64,000 nt of DNA from Petunia secreta (lineage: Eukaryota > Streptophyta > Magnoliopsida > Solanales > Solanaceae). Positions within the stretch are counted from its first letter, which is position 1. The number at the start of each line of letters is the position of its first letter. The notes below the pieces were generated by a model. The model was not told the origin of the DNA and searched no databases. It saw only the letters and a program-made list of their open reading frames with translations. Below, piece by piece: positions 1-12,100 of the stretch. The stretch is from positions 18,915,501 to 18,979,500 of the forward strand of contig JARKIP010000021.1 in the NCBI GenBank assembly GCA_029990175.1, in the 5' to 3' direction. The position numbers were made by a program, and so were the translations under genes.

Positions 1-242
1 TTTGACTTCCATTTTCTTGTTGCTGTAGTTTATTTACTGTTGCTGTTGTTTTTGTACTGGTTCTGTATGTTTTTTTACTGTTTCTGTCTTTTCTTGTTTG
101 TTGATTGTATCATTGTATGTTACTTTTGCTTATTGTGTGCTGTAGTGTTTTTTATTGTGTCTTTTCTTGTTTCTGCATTGATTTTTAATGTTTCTGTATT
201 GTACTTACTGTTTTTTAACTGAGTTTGTTTTTCCCTTTATAG

Positions 243-3200
243 GCTGTATCGTTTTATATTCCGCAGAATTTTTATTGGAAAGAGTTTCATCTACGTCTAA
301 TTACGGATGGTGATATTGGAACGAATTTGAAGGATGTGTTAAGCCCTGTGCAGTTGGGAATGTTCAAAAAGACCTGTTTTGGTTATTTGTTACAGTTAGA
401 AAGTTTGCCCGTTCAAAATCAGTTGCTGCGGTCTTTGCTGGTGCGTGAGATTGCGTCCTCCACGCCTTGTACGTTTGAGGTTTGTGTCAATGGTTCACGT
501 TTGCAATTTGGATTGCGTGAGTTTGCAGTAGTGTCTGGTTTAAAGTGTTCTGGCGATACTCTAAGTTCTGTTGATACGAGTGGTCCAAATCGGTTGATGA
601 GTAGTTACTTCCCGACTGTGGAGAAGGTGTCTAATGTAGATATTAAGAATGCTTTTATTCAACGGAAGTGGATTGGTGATGAGGATGCTGTTAAGATTGC
701 AGTTCTATATGTTATTGTGAATTTTGTGATGTCGGTATCTGATGTTCAAACTGTATCTAAGAAATACTTCGATTTGGTTGAGTCTGGTCTTTACAATGAC
801 TATCCATGGGGTATTGATTCGTTCAAAGAATTGTTTGATAGTATTCACAAGAAGGTTAAAACTACTAGTACATATTTTCGGGTGGTAGGTTTGGCTTCTG
901 CGTTGCAAGTATGGTTTTATGAGTGTTGGACAAACATTCCGTCATCAGTAGCTATGCGCGTTAGGAGTCGAAGTCCTCGTATCTTGAACTGGAAAGTGAC
1001 GAGTAGTCTTTCAAAGTATAAGACAATTTGTAAGATTTTAGAGGACCCAGTGAACAAGGTATACTTTCATTGTTTTGTATCTGTTTCATTTCTATTGTAT
1101 CTGTTTCATTTCTATTGTATCTGTTTCATTTCTATTGTATCTGTTTCATTCTTCATTTTTCTGTTTTGCATATTTTTGTATCTGTTTTTGTATCTGTTTT
1201 CATTGATTTGTGTACTGTTATGTATGGTGCAGCCTGTTTTCCGGCCTATGCAGCCAACTGTTGCTGAGTTGGCCAGATTTGAGTTGATGGATGATACGGT
1301 CGCACCTGTTGCGGATGCTATGCAAGATTCTAGTGAGGATGATATTTTGCTCCACCGTGTAGCGTCTGGTCCCTCCTCTTCTGCCGCTTTTGTCGACATT
1401 CCTCCTGAAACTGTTGCAAAGCAGGCACAGTCGAAACCTGCGCCGCTGTTTGAAAATGATGCTAAGATTGACATATTGACTCACTCAGTTGAGAAGGTAT
1501 GTTTAGTTTTTAATATTGAGTCATTCAGTCACTTGAATATTTGTGATACTGTTTTTTGGCACATTCTGATACAGTTTTTGTTTTTTGTTTCAGCTTAGCA
1601 ATGATTTGGAGTTATTAAAGGGTCATGTGAGGATTATTTGTGTTTATGTGTTTTTACTTTGTTTAAACAGTTAGAATTATTGTCATATTGTTTTTCCTTT
1701 GTTTCTTTTGAAGGTTGATGATCAGTTTAATAATGTCAAGAATTCTTTGGTGAGGAGCTTAGAAAAGTTGTTGATGCAATTAAGCTACTTGCGCAAGGAC
1801 AGGTATTAATTGTTGAAGAAACTGTTTATTGTTTCTTGTCGATGTAATGTTCGTTTCAATTACCTTTTTTTTTTTTTTTTATACAAGGTACTCAAAGTGG
1901 TGCAGATAATCGTCAAGGTTCACCACGGACACCACCTGCTAGTGGTGATACAGAGAAGCTCAATTCTGATGATGTTGATGCTACAGAAAAGTTTCAATCC
2001 GATGTTGGTGATACAGACAGTTTAAATGTTGGTACGGCTAATGTTACGGTATGTAGCTTATTTCATTTATGTTGAAACAACTAGATACTTTTAGATACAA
2101 ACAGCTACAGATAGTTTCAATTCGAAACAGTTTAACAAGCCAATGAATTTGTACATCTACCAATTATTTTTCGTTTTATTTTTTTAGCCATGTGCTACTG
2201 GTGGAGCGACTAATGTAGCAAGCGGCAGCAGAAAAGATGTTACTGTGTTGTCTGTTGATGGTGGAGGCAGTCATGTTGAAAGAGTTGTTATTAGAGAACG
2301 TGTTCCAATGGCTGCAACAGTTTCAACCAAGGTTCCTTTGACCCCTTCATTGCAATTCCCAAACTTCGACCTTGGTTTGAATTTCAGCCAAGATTTTCTA
2401 AAGACTCCTAAACCTGATGAGGTGCGTGCATTTACCTTTTTTTTTTTCTCTATGTTATTTAAGCCTTTTGTTTCTCCCTTGTTTGTAAACTGTATTATAT
2501 ATTTGTACATTGTTTCTGACGTTAATTTTTTTTTTTTTTGTATTAGTTTATTAAAGGTTATTCTGTTGATGGTGCTTCATTTTCTAAGAAAGATATTGCC
2601 GGACCTTCTTTTATATCGGATGATTTCTTTGATAATTGGACGCCCGAGCAGTTTGCAGAGATGGACCGTAACATTGCCAACACCATTAAGAATGTGAAGA
2701 AACAATTTGAAATCAACCCTGTTGCTGGACAACCTGGTGCCACTGTTTCTGAAGCAGCCACTGATACTGTTGCTGCAGATCCTAGTCCCAGTGTTGCTGA
2801 AGATGCTTATGATACTGTTGCTGCAGAGCACGGTGCTAGGGTTGCTGAAATGCCTGCTGATACTGTTGCTGCAGATCCTAGTCCCAGTGTTGCTGAAGAT
2901 GCTTCTGATACTGTTGCTGCAGAGCATGGTGTTCGGGTTGCTGAAATGTCTCATGATACTGCTGCTGATGAAGAGCTCATTGAGCACGATGCTGATGTTT
3001 CTGATATTATGTTGGTTAGTGACCATGAGAACAAGGATGCTAGCCCACGTGCGGATACTAGTACACCATCACAGGCGTTGGTAAGGGTGAAGCGTCCTGG
3101 TAAATATGATGTTTCACCTTTTCTGCGTGAGTTTGCTTCTGGTGCTAGTGCCAATTATGTTTCGCCCAAACCTTTGATGTTGCAAAGGCATCCATTTTGT

Positions 3201-4614
3201 GTTCCCGTCACAGAGGATGTTGATGAAGAATTATTAAATCGGTTTGTATCATTTGTTGATGATCTTGCTAAGCGGAAAAAAGGAAGGTTTGTTCCCCTTC
3301 AATGCTTGTTTATTGTATCATTTATCATGTTAATATTTTTTTAATTTATTTTTGTTTTGGTTTTTATTTTTAGGATTTGTGCCTATTCCAAAACTGACAA
3401 TATACTTCCATATGAGTTTCAATTCGGAGTCGAAACTGTGTCAACTCGAATGTGGTTCTATATTCTGTTGCATGGTGGTCATGCGTTGCAGGATTCAGTA
3501 AGTTTATTTTGTTTTTCTTTTTAGTCTTTGTGTGTTTTGTATCTTTACTGTATCTTTTCTGTTTCTTCTACTGTGTGAGGGTGTGTTTCTGTTTCTTTTA
3601 TATTTGTGTGTGTGCATATGCCCCTATACTGTTTCTTTTTCTTTCTCGGTGTATCTGTTACTGTAATTTTGTTTGTTTCTTCATTGTTTCTGTAATGTAT
3701 CATCTATTTATATCATTAATATTTTTTTCAATGTTACAGCATCTTAATGTTGTTTTCTACTACTTGCGTAAGCAAGGAAAGTATCGACCGAAGACTGAAT
3801 TATCCTTCACTACTACTGATTGTTGGTTTAAAACGATGATCGAGATTGTCTATGACAAGTATGTGAATAGTGGAGTGGCAAGGATGTTTCAGCGCTTTCT
3901 GATGTTGATTCTGTTGCTGGCTACATTAGAGGCTGCAAGATCCTTGGAAATGTGCCTTGGGTAGAGGTTGACTATGTTCTGCTCCCGATTAACATAAAGT
4001 CTCTGTGTCATTGGGTGTTGGGTGTAGTATCATTCAAGGATAGGTCCATTGGGATATACGATTCAATGAGTGGTGCGGGTACTCGTCATAATGCAGCTGT
4101 TGTTGAAGTTGTTGAAAAGATTGCCGAGTTGTTGCCACGGTATCTTGTACTGACCGAATTTTACCAGTCAAGGCCCGACATTGATATTCTTACAAGTGAA
4201 GCATATGCTGATGCAGATCTAGATGATCCTTTTGGGTTTTTCTTTGTTCCAGACCTTCCGCAACAGAGTCATGGTTCCCTGTATGTTTCTTTTCCCTTTC
4301 TTTTCCCTGTATCTGAATCACATCTGTTTCAGAATTACTAATTGTATCTTTTCTCATATTTTTGTCACTGTTTCAGGGATTGTGGAATGTTTGTCATGGC
4401 GTATGCGGAGTACTTTATTTCTGAGACTGATATCACAAGTGTGCCTGATTTTGATATAGATCTTTACCGTGGCCGTCTTGCAACGCTGCTTTGGGATTAT
4501 GGCAAAAGGAAGATTGATTTAGATGCAGTGAGCGCATGTGAAAATCCTGGGCGTCTTGCTAAGAGAAAAGGCGCCATAAAGCATCATTTACGAGTTGCCA
4601 ATCCCAACCATTAG
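243..4614 (+). CDS. DUF1985 / ULP1-like cysteine protease (peptidase C48) carried by the MULE; 5' part cut by the window
   Basis: Exons read approximately 243-1058, 1233-1496, 1594-1626, 1714-1802, 1888-2048, 2188-2421, 2547-3286, 3374-3497, 3740-4280 and 4377-4614, mostly with good GT-AG borders. The first exon encodes a DUF1985-type region (FYIPQNFYWKEF, then LREFAVVSGL). The middle is low-complexity, with a duplicated DTVAADPSPSVAED block. The last two exons form a C48 protease core: HW (HWVLGVV), D (IYDS), Q (PQQSHG) and C (DCGMF), so the catalytic His-Asp-Gln-Cys set is present. ULP proteases process SUMO or SUMO-like modifiers; the role of transposon-borne copies is unknown. Two apparent frame breaks (about 1750 and 3860-3900) suggest a decaying copy or assembly errors. 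More exons may lie upstream of base 1. Confidence 0.75.
1077..1150 (+). repeat. Tandem 20-bp intronic repeat (TGTATCTGTTTCATTTCTAT)
   Basis: Almost four copies of a 20-bp unit lie in the intron between the first two visible ULP exons (1059-1232). The unit contains the TGTATC and TGTTTC motifs found throughout the element. Confidence 0.9.
2736..2952 (+). repeat. In-frame tandem duplication inside the ULP-type gene
   Basis: Two consecutive copies of a unit of about 105 bp encode DTVAADPSPSVAEDA..DTVAAEHG.RVAEM. Because the copies stay in frame, they extend a low-complexity acidic linker without breaking the gene. A shorter related DTVA motif precedes and follows them. Confidence 0.85.
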
Positions 4615-5249
4615 TTCTGTTTCTTTTGTGATGTTTCTATATTTATGTTTGAAGTAGTAACCGTGTCTACTTTAGTATGTTGTTTGTTCTAGATGTTGTT
4701 TGTTGTACTCACTATCTATGTAATGACAGTTTCGGAAGGTTTAAATTTTACAGCAACTCTCTTTTATTTTTGTCCCTTTTTGAAGTGTGAAACAGTTTCA
4801 TACAATTATTAACTGTATCAGATAGCTAAGTTGACATAAAAACAGCTGAAATTATCTTCACTACCTCAGCAACCACGTGTGAAACTGTATCACTTCTAAC
4901 TAGTCAGATTCAATAACAAAGAAACAGTAAAACACAATTGTGAAACAGTTTGACACAATTATTAACTGTATCACATAGCTAACTTAACACAGAAACAGTT
5001 GAAATTATCTTGACTATCTCAGCAACCACTTGTGAAACTGTATCACTTTTAGCCATTCAGATCCAATTTGGAAAAAAAAATAAAACATAAAGGTGAAACA
5101 GTTTCATACAGTCATGAAACAGTTTTCATACAATCATGAGACATTCTGCTACAGACAGCTAAATTTATTAAAAGTTCACGCAGCAATTGTCAAACTGTAT
5201 CACTTCTAACACTTCAGATTCAATGACAAAGAAAGAACTAAAAAAAGTT
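4615..5249. repeat. Tail-to-tail spacer of the two MULE genes, three diverged ~152-bp tandem repeats
   Basis: Between the ULP stop codon and the transposase stop codon a unit recurs at about 4787, 4938 and 5093. It starts GTGAAACAGTTT, passes through CAGCAACCAC and ends near AAACTGTATCACTT. The third copy runs up to the 3' end of the transposase gene, so the repeats probably include both 3' UTRs and polyadenylation regions. No open reading frame of note is present. Confidence 0.75.
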
Positions 5250-8200
5250 CTATTTGGGCTTCGGAGGATGTGTGCAAGTTTTTCTGTTGTGTCCTTCGCG
5301 ACCACAATTTGCACACGTAATCTTTGTCCTTTTTGCATGTACTTCCCATTGTGGTTTGTATCTAGTAGTTTTTGGCCTTCCTGGTGGCCGTCTAGCAACT
5401 GGTGGGAGTAGTTTAATTTCTGAAACAAATGCTGGAATCTCCCATCTGCTTTCATCTGGTATCGGATTAACATGGAACTCGTATGTCTTTACCAGGGACT
5501 TTGTTGAGTAGTAGTTACAGCTGTAATCTTCTTCTTCCAGGCCTTTGTACTTTAGAATAGCCAAAGCATGCACACAGGGCAGTTCTTCCATTTGAAATTT
5601 TCCACAACAGCATGTCCGTTCATTCAGATTAACAATGAATTTTTTTTCACCATCATAGATAGCTGCTTCATTTCCTGTTGAATGTATCTACAACACACAG
5701 GATGATACATTTTTGAAACAGAAAATACAAGCAAGATACAGGATGAAACAACTTAGATACAGTAGAAATGAAACAGTTTCTATTCTACCTTTAGCTGCAT
5801 AGCTTTGCTTCTGTATCCATCCAATATTTTGTTGTACTTGAATCCAAGAGGTGTGAATGTCTCATGTGATTTCTTTCTGTTATCATCAGTCCAAGTTCCA
5901 ATCAGTGAGCGCATGTACTCCATAAATGCGACTATAGGCATATCACGCGCATCCCTGTTGACTGCATTCAAAGATTCTGCAATGTTTGATGTCATTGTAA
6001 ACCCCCTATTTACTGTTGAATGCGCCCTTGACCATTTCTGGTATCCAGCATTTAGCAAGTATGCTTTGATACGTTTATCCATTTTTTCCACACTGTTCAT
6101 GTATGTGTCAAATTCATGTATGGTGTATGCCTTTGCCATACTGAAGAATGTTTCATGGAGCTTGTCTTCACATTTCTTGAACTTAGTCTTGAGGTTGTTC
6201 CACAAGTGCCATATGCATGCATAGTGTGGGACCTGAGGATATATGATTGTAGTAGCCTTAATTATGCTTTCATTACGGTCTGACACAACGCACATGTTTT
6301 CTCTCTCACCGTAAGCATGTTTGAACTTTTCAAAGAACCATTGCCATGAGGCATCGTTCTCTGAATCAACAATTGCATACGTAAGCAGCAATATGCTACC
6401 TATGGACAGAAACAGTAAGATAAATATTTGAAACAGTGCCACACAAGTAGAAATTGTAACAGTCTGATTCAAATAGAAAGCTTAAAGTTCTCAAAGAAAC
6501 TGATAGCAAAAATCTGTTAATATTTTTTATACAAAGTGAAACACTGTGATACAGATAAAACATGATTTAATAGAGAGAAATAGATGGCTTTAAAAAGTCT
6601 GTGGCAGAGTTCAAAAGGTTTGATACAAAGGTGATACAAAAATTGAAGCAGTCTGATACAAATAAACCATGTGTCTGAAAAACCCTGATACCAAAGCTGG
6701 AAATAGTTTGATACAAAAGTGAACCAGTCTGATACAAATAAAAGATGATGAAACAGATAATATATGGTCTTAAAAATCTTGATAACAAAGTTCAAACAGT
6801 CTGATACAAAGCTGAAACATTATGAAACAAATGAGAGATGCTGAAATATTACGACACAAACAGTTGAAACAGTATGATACAACAGGTACTGTTAGAAATC
6901 AATTTACCTGCTGCATCTAATGTACTTGCTGCTAGGAATGTTCCTTTGTGCGCTGCTTTTAGGAAGCTACCATCAACAACTACGATTGATTTGCAATGTT
7001 GAAATCCCTTTATTGAAGCATTCAAAGCAACAAAAGCGTACTTGAACAAATGGTCCTCACTTGCATGTAAAGCAACAACTGACCCTGGGTTTCTCTGCTC
7101 TAACATATAAAGGTAACTTGGCAGCTTCTTGTAAGATTCAGTTGGGTCTCCTCGTATCATTGCAATGGCCATTTCTTTTGCTCTCCAAGCCTTCATATAA
7201 TCTATGTGTATACCGTAACACCTCTGCATTTCATCCATTATCTCTTTAGGCTTGTAGGTCGACTTTGGGTCATCAACCCTGTCCTTGACAATCATACCAA
7301 TCATTCCTGATGTAAGCTGCGCTTGCCCATAAACTCTTTCTTTGTATGGACATGTGTGTTCATTGGTGAATTCTCTAACTTTGAACAAACTTGATGAATT
7401 CAAGCTTGACGCCCTAAATTTCCATTTGCAATTTTCACCTTTGCATATCAGGCAGTAGCTGCAGATACAGTATGATACAGAAAGTGTTACATGATACAGA
7501 AAGCTTCAGAAATTAAGTAACAGATACAAAATTGTACGGTATTATACAAATACAATTTACTTAATTTCTAACAGCCATGTATGATATAATCAGAGATGGT
7601 AGAGTTATAAATCAGATACAATGTGATACATAATTCACACATTGTATCTTACATATAAATTGTTATTGGTTGAAACAAAATACACATTTCAGATACAATA
7701 TAGAAACTGTTTGTTCATGAAACAAACTCATGATACAGGTACACAGAAACAGATACAATGATAGAATGTGAAATAAATTGATACAAAACAAAAATACTGA
7801 TATCAAGAACATTTCTTAGAGTACTTATGATACAGTTACACAGAAACAGATACAATGATACAATTTGAAATAAATTGATACAAAACAAAAATACTGATAT
7901 CAAGAACATTTCTTAGAGTACTTAAGATACAGTTACACAGAAACAGATACAATGATACAATGTGAAATAAATTGATACAAAACAAAAATACTGATATCAA
8001 GAACATTTCTTAGAGTACTTATGATATAGTTACACAGAAACAGATACAATGATACAATGTGAAATAAATTGATACAAAACAAAAATACTGAGATATAATA
8101 CCTTGTTGCGCTTGATCTCTCAACCTTAAACTGAACCTTTTCTGTTATTGCAAATCGTTTCATGGCCATTACTACAGTGTTTTTGTTAATGTACACTTGG

Positions 8201-8736
8201 CACTCTACTATCTCGTTTTGCAAGCTATTGGTAATTACTGCAACTTCTTCTACCTCGTGCTCATCAGAAGTTCCTTTAATCAGTAGTTCTACCGTTTCAG
8301 CACTACTGATAAGCGTATCATCAATGTTCGTGTTTATATTGGAACTGTTTCTGTCAGTATCAACACAGTCTCCCACTGTATCACGACTCCTTATGCTTTG
8401 TCTATCACTCCAGAACCCTTGATCCTCAACAATATCTTCCAGTGTGATACAAAGTGGATAGATTTCTATTCCTTTTTTCTCTATTTTCAATCCTGTATAC
8501 ACTAAAACACCGATGTCATTGTGTATTTCTAAACCCGGACTTTTTTCCATTACCTTATACTTTATTTTAACAATTTTTCTCGTCAGATCAATGTTCAGTT
8601 GCTTCGCAACTGTATCACGAAGCATCTGAAAGTTTGAATCTGGATTTATCGCGATTGCATCAACTACAAAATCAATATAATTGTCGAATTTGTCCCATCT
8701 TCCACTATGTTTTAGTAGAATTTGTATTTGTGCCAT
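5250..8736 (-). CDS. MuDR-type MULE transposase, intact in four exons (744 aa)
   Basis: Exons on the minus strand are 8736-8102, 7458-6908, 6399-5789 and 5687-5250. All junctions are GT-AG and the frame is maintained (2235 nt, 744 aa). Order of parts: an N-terminal MuDR/PB1-like domain (MAQIQILLKHSGRWDKFDNY), a Cys/His DNA-binding segment (CLICKGENCKWKF, later HTCPYKE), the MULE DDE transposase core (VVVDGSFLKAAHKGT, then VVSDRNESI), a SWIM zinc finger (CCCGKF..LPCVHALA), a basic PPGRPK tract and a C-terminal CCHC knuckle (CANCGREGHNRKTC). It would cut and join element ends in the nucleus. I see no stop or frameshift, so it may be a functional source. Codon positions of the third acidic residue were not verified. 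Confidence 0.9.
7730..8095 (-). repeat. 97-bp tandem repeat in transposase intron 1
   Basis: Intron 1 (7459-8101) contains almost four copies of a 97-bp unit; for example ATTTCTTAGAG begins at about 7811, 7908 and 8005. Copies differ by only a few bases, so the amplification is recent. Each unit carries several TGTATC and TGTTTC motifs when read in the sense of the transposase. Confidence 0.9.
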
Positions 8737-9150
8737 ATCTATTGTAAAGTTTCGATTTTGATATGTTTAAATTGTACAACACTCGTAACAGCAACCAGAA
8801 ACAGAGGCTCGACAGCTGCAACACAGAGCAGAAACAGACGCGAAACAGAGCAGAAACAGACGCGACACAGTGGAGAAACGGTAGCAGCTTTGTAGAATTG
8901 TTGATCGAAAACAGAGTACGTTGTGTAGAAACAAATAGAAACAGAAAAGTAACGATTTTTAATAGAAACAGAAAAGTAACGCGACACAGTGGAGGCAGAG
9001 CTAGAGAGAGAAAAAACAGAGAGAAAACAAGAAGGGTTTTAGTTTCTGTAAATAGAGTTGGAATAAAGTATTTATACATTGCTATTTTGCTAGGAAAAAT
9101 ATTGCCATGCATTGTAATTAGAAAAGTATTGCTATTTTTATGTAATTAAG
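8737..9150 (-). promoter_or_regulatory. 5' UTR and promoter side of the MULE transposase
   Basis: The sequence upstream of the transposase ATG is rich in AGAAACAG and CGACACAG words, including a direct duplication around 8820-8880. It turns AT-rich after about 9060 and should include the element's right terminal region. No clear TATA box or terminal repeat was found. Confidence 0.4.
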
Positions 9151-12100
9151 GGTGAAAATTTGTATATTTGTGTAAAAATTCTTTATTTTTATTTGATGCA
9201 AGAATAATCATATTTTTTAGTTTTGATGGTCGCATCACAATTTCGTACGTGTGTTAATAATCTATTTTCATAGCTTTTGATGGATTCGTCAAAACTTGCT
9301 TCTAGGTTTTTAAGGTGAATCATCAAACTTGTGAAAAAACAAAGTGTCGACGGATCAATAAGAACTTGTGATGATTACTCCTACGCAAGTTTCAAAATCG
9401 GGATAAAATTTAAATATCACACTAAAAAGTTATATCCATGCAAATGTATCTTATTCAAACTGGCTCTTTAGAAGTTTTTAAATTGAGAAAAAACATAAGT
9501 AACCTTCAAGTTATATAGCCTTACATCATAATAGCCTTTGTAACGTTTCTACAATGGCTAGCCTTAAAATAGGTGTCAAAATAAAGATGATTTCATTTAG
9601 GAGTTGATTTCATACCTTAAAAAATGAGAGAATTAAGGAGCTGATGAATTACCGTCCACAAAAATGTATAAATCATTTTTTTACCCCAAATTCTTTCCAA
9701 ACTTGAAAAGCTTGCACAAGCCACAAGACAATATGCTGAACAAAAGCTGCGGATCCAGAAGAGAATTATAGAAAGGCCAAATTTTATGAAAAAAATTACT
9801 CCATGTCGATTTACTGCTACTTGTAGTGTATATATATCACTTATTACTACATTATGTATATTATACTGATTTTCATGTGGGAGAAACTGTGTCTTTCCAA
9901 CTTTTAAACCCATTTCTTTGAAATTTTATGTTATATGAATAATAATGTTCACCCCAAAAATAATTCACTCTGATATTACAATTATTTGATGGATCAAGTT
10001 ATTCTTTTTACGCAGTTTGTTTATTTACAAAATTATCAATATGCATTAAATATACATATAATATTTACATGTTATTTTTCAATATAATTCACATTTCACA
10101 TTCGAAAAGAATCACACTACTAAACATTGGATATACAATAGATACACAACAAATATAAATTTGACTTGATTGGATATATATTAGATACACAACTAATATA
10201 CAGTGGTACACATCTAATATACATATTATTCTTAACTTAATTACATAACATCAGGAAAAAGTTACTATAAATACACATCAAATACACCTCTAATATAACT
10301 CTGAACTGATCGAGTATACATTAAATGCACATCTAATATACATGTTATTTTTAAGTTTACATATTTCACATTAAAAAGTGTCACAACTACTACACATTGA
10401 ATATTCAATAAATACACGTCAATACACAACTAATATAATTCTGAATGGGTATACATTAGATACACAACCAATAGACAAGTCATTATTGATTTCAGGAAAT
10501 AATTATGCCTTGAAATAAGTGAAAGCATGGAATATACATAGTGTATATACAAAATATTACTTATGCCTTTTTAAGTGTTTATCAAGTGTGTAAATGGAGT
10601 TACTTTCAATTCATATGTCGACAATATACATACATGTGATATAATATGCATATATGATGAAAATTGGTGTATGAGAGATAGGAGATTCCTTTTTGTTCAG
10701 CACAGAGATAGATTTGAATTTACTTTTACCTATGGGAGAGAAGACGACTTCTTAACTTTTACATCATGGAATTGAATGTCTGCTTAGATTAAGGAGATAG
10801 TTTAGGGATAATTTTTTAAATAAAAGTGGTAACTGTAATCTATTCTCCTAAAATGTAGGCTAGTTTAAAGGTTTACACCTATCTAAATATTTGGCTAGAA
10901 AGTGTGAGATGCATATTGTTAAAAGTTTATATCTCATAATAAAGAAGAAATGTATTTATTTAATCTTAAGGAGTCTAATAGATGTTCATGTAGTGTAATT
11001 TTTCCTTTTAAATTTGCAGTCGATCAAATATTTGTAATTATAATTTAATGGTAAGTTATATGCACTAACAATATAGAAATATATATACTATAATTATAAT
11101 TTTATATTGTGATAGTTTTATATAAGTTGATTGTAGTAATTTATAAATGGCTTGATAGTTTGGAACCTTTTTTGCAAGGTTCATATTTGAAGTTAAACTC
11201 AATACCAATAAAAACTGATTTAGTGTGATACATTTAAATGTAACTATGTAAGTATCTAATGAAACGAGATAAATTAGCTATAAAAGGCTTTGCAATGTAC
11301 TATTTGACTATATTATTACGAATTTTAATAGGAGGCATCAAAGCTGATGCCTCACAGAACCAACTATACAATGGATATTTCACTTATTGAAATCATAATG
11401 TACAAATCAAATTGACATATATTTAGATACAATCATAATATTAGATTTTTCGGTGCAAATTTGGATTAGTCGAACCAATAGCAGATATCAGACACCGGGT
11501 AGGAAGAACAAAAGAAAGACATAAGACTGTTGGGAACTTTTGTGTACAATAAGGCACTGCCAACTATGTCACTCGCTAGAGCAAGCACAAACCTAGAAGG
11601 CTAGAACCTGTATACTTATTTAACTTAACAAGCAATTCTTACATATAAACTCTTCTGTATAAATATGAACTCCTAGTTCCAATGTCATCATGTCCTAACT
11701 AATTCTCTTCAGAAGGTGAAAAGGAAAAATACAGAAGGAATTTCCTCTAGGATACAAATTGAAAATGTATCACCTGTAACTCCCAGATGAAGTAACGCAT
11801 CAGTCCACAGGACCTATGAAAAGGAGATGGTTGTGGCACGAAGTGAAGTTTAGTGAACTCAGCACAACTGGCTCTTATGGAGGCAGACCCCTTATATGAC
11901 ATAAAGATTGAGCTTATTACTCTACTTATTGGCTCTTCGATGTTGCCCCAGAGCACGGATAAGGTTTGACCATCATCTATGTGGTGTGGTTGTAGAGTAG
12001 TCCAGACAATAAACGGAAATCTGACCTCTTGTGCCTGTGAATTCAAGAAAAGAGGGAGGTCAATCAAAAAGAAATGTTAATCAAAGATCCAACTAATCAC

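Larger units (their letters stand above)
1..9150. mobile_element. Mutator-like element (MULE) carrying a ULP1-like gene, left end outside the window
   Basis: The segment holds two convergent genes: a DUF1985/ULP1-protease gene on the plus strand and a MuDR-type transposase gene on the minus strand. Plant MULEs that captured ULP1-like protease genes are a known class (Kaonashi-type elements). Both genes and the spacer share the same short motifs (TGTATC, TGTTTC and their complements), which mark the region as one unit. The left terminus lies before base 1. I could not identify the right terminus; the motif-rich sequence fades at about 9060 and the sequence becomes ordinary AT-rich DNA by about 9150. 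No terminal inverted repeat or target-site duplication can be claimed without the left end. Confidence 0.7.

Noticed and set aside
1112..1484. Minus-strand frames of 88 and 120 codons
   Set aside because: They are antisense shadows of the ULP-type exon at 1233-1496 and its T-rich intron.
7730..8095. Regularly spaced repeats that could suggest a CRISPR-like array
   Set aside because: The 97-bp units are continuous tandem copies with no unique spacers, inside an intron of a plant transposase gene.
9056..9200. Candidate right terminal inverted repeat of the MULE
   Set aside because: The left end lies outside the window, so no matching repeat or target-site duplication can be shown.
11747..12067. 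106-codon minus-strand frame resembling a possible exon
   Set aside because: No known domain, no recognisable splice partners or promoter. The length is plausible by chance in 5 kb of intergenic DNA.
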